Positions 55,603-64,000 of a stretch of 64,000 bases of DNA are shown one piece after another. The stretch comes from Miscanthus floridulus (taxonomy: Eukaryota > Streptophyta > Magnoliopsida > Poales > Poaceae). Both the position numbers and the translations under genes were made by a program. Within the stretch, counting starts at the first letter, position 1; each line of letters opens with the position of its first letter. The notes beneath the pieces were generated by a model that saw only the letters and a list, made by a program, of their open reading frames with translations, did not search any database and was not told where the DNA came from. The stretch is taken from NCBI RefSeq assembly GCF_019320115.1, contig NC_089594.1, positions 20,606,055 through 20,670,054 of the forward strand. The letters are read 5' to 3'.

Positions 55603-57219
55603 GATGGTCATCATCTTCGGCTCCATGGCTACACCAAACGGCCTCACGTTCACCGTCGACTAGATCACCTAGACCACCGGCTTCGACGACTTCATTGCCA
55701 TGACCATGGAGGAAGCGTGGATTCGATCTGCGTCGACCACTGCTCCACCTGCATCGGCTACGGCTCTGACCATAGTGGATACGGCTCCAACCACGGTGGA
55801 CACGGCTCCGACCACGGTGGATACAGCTCCAACCACAATGGATCTGACTCTAACCACGATACATCTAGCTTCGACCACACCTACATCATCTTCAGCCACG
55901 CCGACAACCCGTCATCCGCTTCCCTGCTACAAAGGGAAGCAGATCGACAACACTGACATGCTCGACTCCATCGATCGGGTGGGCACCAAACTTGCTGAAA
56001 CCCTAGCTCTGGTAAGTACAATTCAAAGTCAACCTAATGAGCAGGTAACCGCTCCCCACAACAGATCTACCCAACCAGCTCGGGCCAGTCATCCTGCATG
56101 ACTTGGTACAGATCTCGTGGTCATATCTACTCCTAAAGGGCGCCCGCTCATCGCCGGCCAGCCTCCGCAACGGGTCTCTGGCTCTCCAAGTACGAAGCCT
56201 CGACGGATAACTACCAGGCCCAGCCCTATGGCCTACAAAACGCTGCCTCCAACTACACGTATAACATACAACACTGCTCGGATCTGTGTTTTGTACATCA
56301 GCCTCGGCCGAGGCCAAGCAACTTCGTCAACATGATCCGGATTGAGGATTATCAAGAAGGATCCATCCACACGGTCCAAGAGGGTGACTCCAGCTCCTCA
56401 TCTGGCATCGCATCTAATGCCTCCATCCACATCGAGCTCCAGCATCATGACGATGAAGGCGTCGAATACGATCTAGATATCCTAGACCACGCCCCAGGGT
56501 TCCCACAATTCCCGTCTTTCCCGCCAAGGCGAGGGGGTTTGATCAATGTTGTCAGCAATGATGAACCACCAGCAGTTGGTGAAATAGAACAAGAGAGGAT
56601 TGCATGCGAGGCATGCAATATTGACCGGTTTAATTGCCGGCAAATCGAAGCTGAAGCAGAAGAGGAGGCACGACGCATAAGGGTCTAGCCACGCGACCTC
56701 AACAATACTTTCGATAGGGTGGGGGACAAACAGGTCTTCAGGACTCCAAGCACCAACGTAGTTGTCGCCATGGCGACAATGCAACGGCTACCCAACACCC
56801 TCGAAACCCAGGCAATTTGTGATGATATACAAGCTTATCTGATGGCAGCTATGGCTCAGACCGCAGAGATGATGAATCAAGCCCGGGCTCCATCTGTTTC
56901 AGTCGAATCAAGCCACAGCTGCCAATACTCAAGTCGCTCACACCCACTCAACCAACGTGGCTCACGCAACAACGACCCATCAGACAACCGTCAAGGCGGA
57001 AACAGTGGTCATGATGGTGGTCGGGACGACAATCGCCATCGGGAGGACAACCGCCGTGACGTTCGGGATGACAACCGCCGAGATAACCGTGATAATCACC
57101 GTGGTCGTATGGTTAATCAGGATGGCAACCGGGATCGCCGTGATGGCAATAACGATCTTCACCGCTACCTCGGGGAACGCGATCTACGTGATCACATCAA
57201 CCAGAGAGCCAATGATTGA
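55603..57219 (+). pseudogene. Gypsy leader/gag N-terminal region
   Basis: Starts at an ATG shortly after the primer-binding site (MVIIFGSMATPNGLTF) with early stops. 55700-55850 encodes a Thr-rich repeat (TIVDTAPTTVDTAPTTVD). 56332-56688 is acidic, and 56719-57219 ends in a Asp/Arg/Asn-rich tract (RDDNRHREDNRRDVRDDNRR). These are typical of the low-complexity first part of gag in grass Tat elements. Confidence 0.55.
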
Positions 57220-57243
57220 GCATCCCACAAAAGTTATGGTCGT

Positions 57244-58580
57244 ATGGAATATGACACTGCCCACGGCCCGTCGGGTCTGAAGCAGTTTACTCCACACCTT
57301 TGCCAAGTCATATGGCCCAAAAACTTCAAGCTCGAGAAACTTCAGAAATATGACGGCAAGGAAAACCCCAAATTATGGGTCATGCTCTACGAAACTACGT
57401 GCAGATCAGCCATGGCTGATGAGCATGTCATGTCTAACTACTTCCCAGTCACTGTTGGCCATGCAGATCACCAATGGCTGGTTAGCTTGCCGGCGAACTA
57501 CTTTGATTCTTGGCAAGAGCTCAAGCAAGCCTTCATCGACAACTTCATTGCTACTTGCAAACAACCCGGCAACAAATATGATCTGCAATGGATTCGAGAT
57601 TGAAAAGATGAGCCACTGCGTGAGTATGTCCGACGTTTCTCGGAGATGCGTATCAAGGTCCCATCAATCTTCGACAATGAGGCAATCGAGGCTTTCATCA
57701 CTGGCCTCTGCTTCCACGACGCCCTAAGGGACAAGCTCCTCCGCAAGAGACCTGAATCGGTCACAGCACTCCTGGCCACCGCTAAGAAATATGTGGACGC
57801 TGATGACGCTAAAAAGATAATTATCGAAGAAGCAGCAAGGGTTCCACGCTCCGACCACCCCCCACACCGTGACGACTATCGCAGCAACCATGGTCGGAAC
57901 GACAATTTTGACCGCCACAACCAGCGCAACGACTCCCACGACCACCGCGACCAACGTAATCAGTGGCATAACCGCCGTGATGATTACAGGGGCAAGCGTG
58001 CTCGGGAAGACGGCAGCGAGGTCAATACCATTAAAAAAGGTGGCAGACATCGTAACTACGAAGATGACTACACCAAAGCATTGAAAGGGCCCTACCAACT
58101 ACATCCCAAGTCAAACCATACTATGGAGAATTGCCGCGTTCTCAAGTCTATCTACACGCGTCAACAGGCTCTGGATACATCCGACAAGCCTAACGACACA
58201 GGGGAACAGCGCAACGAGGACAACGACGATGAAGACGTAGATCCCCGTCACAAGTACATCAAGCCAACCGATCACGTCCACACCATCATCGGAGGCAAAG
58301 TGTCCATCGAGACCAAACGAGAATGCAAGCTGCTCGCCCATGCTTGCTTGAACGTGGCCAACACCGATAACCTCCTCGCCGATCCGCGACTCCCTCCATG
58401 GTCTCACCGCGAGATCTCCTTCAGTAGAAAGGACCAATGGGCCGCAATACCTGAGCCAGGACATTTTGCCCTAGTCCTCGATCCTTGCATCAACAAGGTT
58501 CAGTTCGACAGAGTGCTGATCGACGGTGGCAGCTCCATCGATATACTATCCAAGAACAGTCTGCCCACCCTAAAGATAAC
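57244..58580 (+). pseudogene. Gypsy gag (capsid-like retrotransposon gag domain)
   Basis: One frame interrupted by TGA at 57601-57603. LCQVIWPKNFKLEKLQKYDG and SWQELKQAFIDNFIATCKQP, then REYVRRFSEMRIKVPSIFDN and EAIEAFITGL, are the canonical plant retrotransposon gag fold. A basic/His/Arg-rich tail (DDYRSNHGRNDNFDRHNQRN) and KSNHTMENCR follow. The product would form the virus-like particle shell. Confidence 0.75.
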
Positions 58581-59025
58581 CTAGGCAGATCTCAAGCTGT
58601 ACGAGGCACAGTTCTAGGGGGTTCTCCCTAGACAGAGCTCTACACCTCTTGGGCAGATCACGCTACCTGTGCAATTTGGGACCCTGGACCACTTCCGCAC
58701 CGACTACGTCAACTTCATGGTCGCTGACTTCGATGGCACCTACCATGCTATTCTTGGTCGATCGTCGCTCACCAAGTTCATGGCCATACCTCATTACAGG
58801 TATCTGGTGCTCAAGATGTGCACTGAAAAAGGAGTTCTAACCCTCAGGGGCAACGTATACGTAGCTTATACTTGTGAGGACGACATCTTCAAAATAGCAG
58901 AGGCTCACGACCTCTCTATTCGCATGGCCGAGACCATTCTCGACACCAAGAAGACCTCCGCCAACCACTTGGAGATCCCAGAGCTCGAGGCTCCATGCAA
59001 GAACTCAAGTCCAAGGAGCACAAGA
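58440..59025 (+). pseudogene. Gypsy aspartic protease
   Basis: VLIDGGSSIDIL holds the catalytic Asp in the DGGS form usual for Tat elements. VADFDGTYHAILGRSSLTKF is the downstream protease hallmark. Stops at 58582-58584 and 58615-58617 (the latter where Trp is expected in QFWGVLP) and a frameshift after about 59000 break it. Confidence 0.7.
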
Positions 59026-59030
59026 TGATC

Positions 59031-60520
59031 CAGCTGGTCGACGGCGATCCCAGCAAAACAACCCTTATCAGGGCCAACCTGGATCCCAAATAGGAAGACA
59101 CGCTCGTCAGGTTCTTGAGGAGCAACGTGGATGTGTTCGCATGGAAACCTACTAACATGCCCGGTGTACCTCGAAACTTGATCGAGCACTCCTTGAATGT
59201 CAATGGCAAGGCCAAACCTATCAAGCAGAAGCTACAACGGTTCGCTCGTGACAAAAAGGAGGCAATTAGGGTAGAAGTTACATGGCTTTTAGCAACCGGA
59301 TTTATCAAAGAAGTGTATCATCCAGAGTGGTTAGCCAACCCGGTTCTTGTACGCAAAAAGAATAATGAATGGAGAATGTGCGTTGATTACACTGATCTCA
59401 ACAAACACTGCCCTAAGGACCCCTTTGGTTTACCTCACATAGACGAGGTCGTAGATTCAACCGCTAGTTGTGAGCTGCTATCCTTTCTCGATTGCTACTC
59501 TGGTTATCACCGGATCGCTCTCAAAAAGGACGACCAGATCAAGACATCTTTTATTACGCCTTTCGGCGCCTACTGCTACACAACCATGTCGTTCGGGCTC
59601 AAGAATGCCGGGGCTACCTACCAACGCGCTATACAGGCTTGCCTCAAAGAAGAGATCAAAGACGACCTTGTCGAGGCTTATGTTGATGATATAGTTGTCA
59701 AAACTAAGGAAGCACATACCCTTGTAGACAACCTGGAATGCACCTTTGTAGCCCTTAACACATTCTAGTAGAAAATAAACCCAAAAAAGTGCATCTTTGG
59801 TGTTCCTTCTGGCATACTACTTGGCAACGTCATTAGTCACGATGGCATACGCCCTAACCCGGAGAAAGTCAAAGTTGTCTTGGACATGAAGGCACCCAAA
59901 AAGGTGAAGGATGTTCAGAAGCTTACCAGGTGCATGGCCGCCCTCAGCCGTCTCATATCAAGATTGGGCGAAAAAGGATTACCGTTCTTTAAATTGCTCA
60001 AAGCATCCAAAAAGTTTGAGTGGTCGAAGGAAGCAGACGCTGCCTTCACATAGCTGAAACAATACCTTACGTCACCTCCGGTCCTCACTGCTCCTAGAGA
60101 AGACGAAACACTCCTGCTTTACATTGCGGCAACTAATCGAGTGGTCTCCACGGTCATGGTGGTCGAGCATGACAAACCCGACCACGTCTATAAGGTACAG
60201 CGACCGATTTATTTCATCAGTGAGGTACTCAATGAGTCCAAGACTAGGTACCCATAGATTCAGAAGTTGATCTACGCCATACTGATAACATCCCGAAAGT
60301 TGAAACACTACTTCGACGGATATCGTGTGGTGGTCATGACTGAGTACCCTCTGCGAGACATCATTAGCAACAAGGATGCGAACGGGCGCATCATCAAATG
60401 GGCAATGGAGCTATGCCCCTTCTCCTTGGAATTTGCAAGTCGTACTACAATCAAGTCTCAGGCACTCGTCGATTTCATCGTCGAGTGGACAGACTTAAGC
60501 ACGCCTGCCTCTCCGGGATC
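59031..60520 (+). pseudogene. Gypsy reverse transcriptase and RNase H
   Basis: WRMCVDYTDLNKHCPKDPFG, LSFLDCYSGYHRIALKKDDQ, FGLKNAGATYQRAIQ and EAYVDDIVVKT form the reverse transcriptase core. The RNase H part (LLYIAATNRVVSTVMVVEHD, HYFDGYRVVVMTEYPLRDI) follows. In-frame stops include TAG at 59091-59093, TAG TAG at 59766-59771, TAG near 60050 and TAG at 60255-60257 (YPQIQKL context). The fold is complete but untranslatable. Confidence 0.85.
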
Positions 60521-60527
60521 CGACAAG

Positions 60528-61070
60528 TATTGGACGATGTACTTCGACGGCTCTCTCAACATTGACGATGCGGGAGCAGGAGTCCTTTTCGTGTCACCAT
60601 CCAAAGAGCAGCTCCGGTATGTCCTCAGGATTTATTTCCTAGCATCTAATAATGCCGCCGAGTACGAAGCATGCCTACATGGTTTGCGCATTACGGTTGA
60701 ACTTGGCGTTAAACGTCTCTATGTCTACGGAGACTCAGCTCTGGTCATCAACCAACTCAACAAGGACTGGGACACGACCAGCGAAAAGATGGATGCATAC
60801 TGCAAATCGATCAGAAAGCTGGAAGGCAGGTTCTATGGCATCGAGTACATACACGTGGTCTGGGACAAAAATCAAGCAGCGGATGCGCTGTCAAAGTTAG
60901 GATCATCCCAAGCCAAAGTCCCACATGGTGTATTTGTTCAAGACCTGCTCACGCCTTCCATCGAAGAGGAAGATTCCACGGTCGACAAGCCTCCAGACCA
61001 GCAATTGGTGGCTACGGTTCCGGCGTCGAGCACCACCGAGGCGCCGCCGACCACTCATGAGCCCAACTAG
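60528..61070 (+). pseudogene. Gypsy second RNase H (archaeal-type)
   Basis: YWTMYFDGSLNIDDAGAGVL, NNAAEYEACLHGLRITVELG, LYVYGDSALVINQLN and NQAADALSKLGS make an intact second RNase H with its acidic residues (D in FDGS, E in AEYEA, D in GDS, D in ADALS). Having two RNase H domains is typical of the plant Tat lineage. Confidence 0.8.
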
Positions 61071-61239
61071 AGAATACCTTTCATCAAGTACCTAACAGAT
61101 GGCAGCAGTTACACTTATTGGATAGAAAACGAGCGCCTGATGCGTCGTAGTAAGCAGTACCTGCTCGTCGATGGTAAGTTATGGCGCAAGAACGCAAAGG
61201 AGGAAATCTTGATGAAGTGTATAACCCAGGAGGATGGCG

Positions 61240-62236
61240 AACACCTCCTAGACCAAATCCACTCTGGCTCCTATGGCAACCACGCGGCCTCAAGAACGCT
61301 GGTCAGTAAGGCTTTTTGAGCAGGATTCTATTGGCCATCAGTAGTAGCCGACGCAGAGAGGCTAGTCTGCCACTGTGAGGGTTGTCAGTTCTTCGCCAAG
61401 AGAATCCATGTACCAGGACATGAGATCTAGACAATACTAGCCTCTTGGCCCTTCGCATGCTGGGGACTAGATATGATCAGGCCCTTCAAACTGGCTCCTA
61501 GAAAATTTACATGCGTCTTTGTGCTGATCGACAAATTTTCGAAGTGGATAGAATACATGCCTCTGGTACAAGCATCCTCAGAAAAAGCTGTCATGTTCCT
61601 CGACTAGGTCATCCACCATTTTGGCATACCCAGCAGCATCATCACTGATCTGGGTACTCAGTTCACCGGGAATGCTTTTTGGGACTTCTGTGATGAAAGG
61701 AGCATAGTAGTAAAATACGTCTCGGTGGTGCACCCTAGAGCTAATGGACAAGTCGAGCGGGCAAATGGTATAATCTTGGATGCATTGAAGAAGAGGATGT
61801 ACAGAGAAAATGACAAAGCTCCCAGAAGATGGCTCAAAGAGTTACCAGCTGTGGTCTAGGGCCTTAGAACTCAGCCCAGTCATAACAGCGACGTCTCACC
61901 ATACTTTATGGTTTACGGTGCTGAGGCAGTCCTCCCAGCAGATATAGCTTTCAGATCAGCATGGGTAGAGAACTTTGATGAAGGCAAGGTCAATGAATTA
62001 CGGGATCTAGAAGTGAATAGTGCAAAAGAGAAGCGGCTCGATTCTTGTGTACGTACAGCCAAATACCTTGCTGTTTTGCGTAGGTACTACAACAAAAACG
62101 TTAAAGAGCGTTTCTTCATGGTCGGGGACTTGGTCCTGAAGTGGAAGACAAATCAGGCTGGTGTCCATAAACTCGCAACCCCATGGGAGGGGCCCTTCAT
62201 GATTAAGGAAGTCACACGACCAACGTCTTACAGGTT
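61240..62236 (+). pseudogene. Gypsy integrase, C-terminally truncated
   Basis: The zinc-binding region (H of QIHSG, H of GNHAA, CHCEGC), catalytic core (WGLDMI; ITDLGTQFTG; GQVERANG) and C-terminal MVYGAEAVLPADI, MVGDLVLKWK and WEGPFMIKEV are all recognisable. TGA or TAG codons replace Arg, Gln and Trp at several positions (for example HEIQTI and VVWGL contexts). The frame stops making sense after RPTSYRL, at 62236. Confidence 0.8.
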
Positions 62237-62237
62237 A

Positions 62238-64000
62238 TGTCGACGAAATATGGTCGGCAGTCCATCGAGGGGGATGCCCATGGTGGTAGATTGTCGGTAG
62301 ACGGTGCGTGTAATCAGGAACCAGATGGTGACACAAGGCGTAGAGACAGCGATTTAGACAGGTTTGGGCCATCTGGTCGACGTAATACCCTACGTCCTGT
62401 GTCTTTGGTGTATTGTATTGAGATGTATACAGATTAACCTGTCCTCTAGGGGACCCTTGTCTCTCCTTATATACTCCAAAGAGACAAGGTTACAAGTAAA
62501 GTATCCAATTTGGTACTATTACAATATCTAGTACAACTTGTAATCTTGATGTGCACGCCTTGATCTTACGAGCTGGGCCACCTCGGATGGTGCGGCCCAT
62601 GTACCATCTTGTGGTACCCGGGGGTATATCCCCCATAGCTAGTCCCCGAGTGCCATGTATTCTGATGCGACACGCCGTTTTAACCTTCTCCGAACAGTGA
62701 GGCTTAAGTTCTTGACATCTCCGACCACCGTTGTCACCAGAGAAGTAGGTTGTCCGAAGAATGTATGGTGCTCTTAAGAAGAAAGAAAAAGATTACCGTC
62801 CTAGGAAGTGTGCCCACTTGTATTTCTGAAAAGAAATGTAAGTGCGTCTTGAAGCGTAGCGTCCTTGATCATCAGAGGCATAGGGGTCAAAAAACAAACA
62901 CATTCACCGCAAGGTGAAGTGTGCCCACTTTGTCCCCGAGCCTGGTAGTAGGTGACGTAGGCACATGGTGCCAGGGTCTAAAAAGAATTCCCAGTTAAGT
63001 TGAGAACCCAATCGTCATACAGGCGATACGAGATGCACCGGCAGGTGCATCGTACCGATGTAGTCCCCAAGCTTGCTAGAAGGCGAGGTATGAGCCTTGT
63101 AGCAAGGTCTAAGTGAGAAAAAATATCCCAACTGTATGCGAGTTGCTAGTCGCATGTAGTCGAGATGCAAAGTCCCCGAGCCATGGTCGGAGAGTGACCG
63201 AGGCAGTCCCCGAGCACAGGTCAAGGAGCGAGCGATGAAGTCCCCAAGCCATGGTCGGAGAGTGATCGAGGCAGCCCCCGAGCACAGGTCGAGGAGCGAG
63301 CGACGAAGTCCCCGAGCCGTGGTCGGAGAGTGGTCGAGGCAGTCCCCGAGCATAGGTCGACGAGCGAGCGACGAAGTCCTCGAGCATAGCTCGAAATTCC
63401 TGCAATATAAATATGTAGAATGGTAGTACATGATGTACAAAATAATAAATTATGGAGAAAAAATCATCGGTGAAGAAATAGCGTATGACGCTCAGCAATC
63501 ATTTGCAAATGAGCATGATGTGATAAAGCAGTTGGTGCTTTGTAAACATCAGTGTTAATGTGAAGTTTGTGTTCATACTTAATATAAATCGTCCGACCAG
63601 TTAGTATGTAGCCGAGTCTCCAGCCCTAGTTAGCCCGTTAACCATAATGTGGGGCGCGGAGCCCGTGCACGTGTAGGAAGAACAAAGCGTCGCTAAGGAG
63701 CCGCTGCCGACCACCCATAACGTAGAGGGTAGACGCTCGTGCACGTGTAGAGAGAAGCCAGAGACAGGGCCTTTTCTAGAGACATCGAGTGTCAACATGA
63801 CTGATCGAAGATTTGCATTAAGTATAGATGTATGTTATATTTAAGATTGTATACATGGACAAACATTATTTGAAGAATGATCATGACAAGGATGTTGTGG
63901 AGAAACATCGTAATATAAATATTAGAAGTGTACCTATCTTTGGATAGAAATCTGATTGGTGGCGATGAAGTTGTCCGGTCCTCGAGCTTTTCGACCTGTC
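62238..64000 (-). mobile_element. LTR-like sequence in inverted orientation
   Basis: Begins TGTCGACGAAATATGGTC. Its first ~65 bp match, with substitutions, the reverse complement of the end of the left LTR (about 55490-55555), including GGTCGGCAGTC and GTAGATTGTCGGTAGAC. Further inside, CGTAATACCCTACGTCCTG and a reversed TATA-like TTATATACTCC also fit a minus-strand LTR. It continues beyond the 68-bp minisatellite, and its right limit is not visible. Confidence 0.6.
63171..63395. repeat. 68-bp minisatellite in the inverted LTR-like region
   Basis: Units starting AGTCCCCGAGCCATGGTCGG at 63171, 63239 and 63307 and a partial one at 63375 are spaced by exactly 68 bp, with few differences. Confidence 0.92.

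Larger units (their letters stand above)
55556..62236 (+). mobile_element. Ty3/Gypsy (Tat-like) internal region, degenerate
   Basis: From the primer-binding-like site at 55557, the order gag, protease, reverse transcriptase, RNase H, second (archaeal-type) RNase H, integrase identifies Ty3/Gypsy. The extra RNase H is a mark of the Tat lineage. A dozen or more in-frame stops and a frameshift near 59000 inactivate it. The end of pol is lost at 62237, where an LTR-like sequence in the opposite orientation begins instead of a 3' LTR. Confidence 0.85.

Noticed and set aside
63171..63395. CRISPR-like regular repeat, 68-bp spacing
   Set aside because: Whole unit repeats; no unique spacers. It is a minisatellite.

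Overview
This window comes from a grass nuclear genome. Intron-bearing plant genes (RAPTOR, a two-dsRBD DRB protein, a PLS-class PPR protein, a CHASE-domain receptor kinase) sit among grass-type LINEs, Ty3/Gypsy elements and MITEs. The Gypsy style and the CHASE-receptor kinase, which is known only from monocots, suggest a panicoid grass such as the sorghum/sugarcane/Miscanthus group. That placement is inference. One run of exactly 100 N at 15439-15538 marks a scaffold join.

Layout: (1) 1-770 is an unidentified minus-strand coding-like segment running off the left edge. (2) 1753-11894 (-) is a wrecked DCD-kelch gene. A 6-kb 5'-truncated LINE on the + strand splits a DCD exon, a second LINE lies at 4032-4650, a MITE cuts a kelch exon, and there are at least two frameshifts. 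(3) 12188-13945 is a third LINE, in the 5' flank. (4) 16551-17335 (+) holds the last three exons of RAPTOR. (5) 19205-21538 (+) is an intact DRB gene, followed by a decayed 3' fragment of a PPR gene. (6) 25591-26331 is a three-copy tandem repeat carrying a Stowaway and a hAT MITE. (7) 26467-28557 is a Mutator-type element with an exact 9-bp target duplication and a captured, internally deleted NCED fragment. (8) 30803-35935 (+) encodes a cytokinin-receptor-type CHASE ectodomain fused to a Ser/Thr receptor-like kinase (CHARK type). It has six exons and one in-frame TAG. (9) 37775-42190 is a second copy of the DRB-end/PPR segment; here the PPR gene is intact and only the last few DRB codons survive. 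(10) 44.9-64.0 kb is retrotransposon sequence: LTR-like DNA, a Gypsy-associated multi-exon gene, a Tat-type Gypsy with many nonsense codons, and an LTR in inverted orientation.

How it fits together: the low-copy genes (DCD-kelch, RAPTOR, DRB, CHARK, PPR) form a gene island invaded by elements at several levels. A segmental duplication of the DRB-PPR pair appears to have resolved reciprocally, with DRB kept in one copy and PPR in the other. Most nonsense codons in the LINEs and Gypsy elements are of CAG to TAG, CGA to TGA or TGG to TAG/TGA type, as expected from deamination of methylated cytosine in silenced elements. The best candidates for unusual biology are the CHASE-kinase fusion gene and the NCED-carrying Mutator element.
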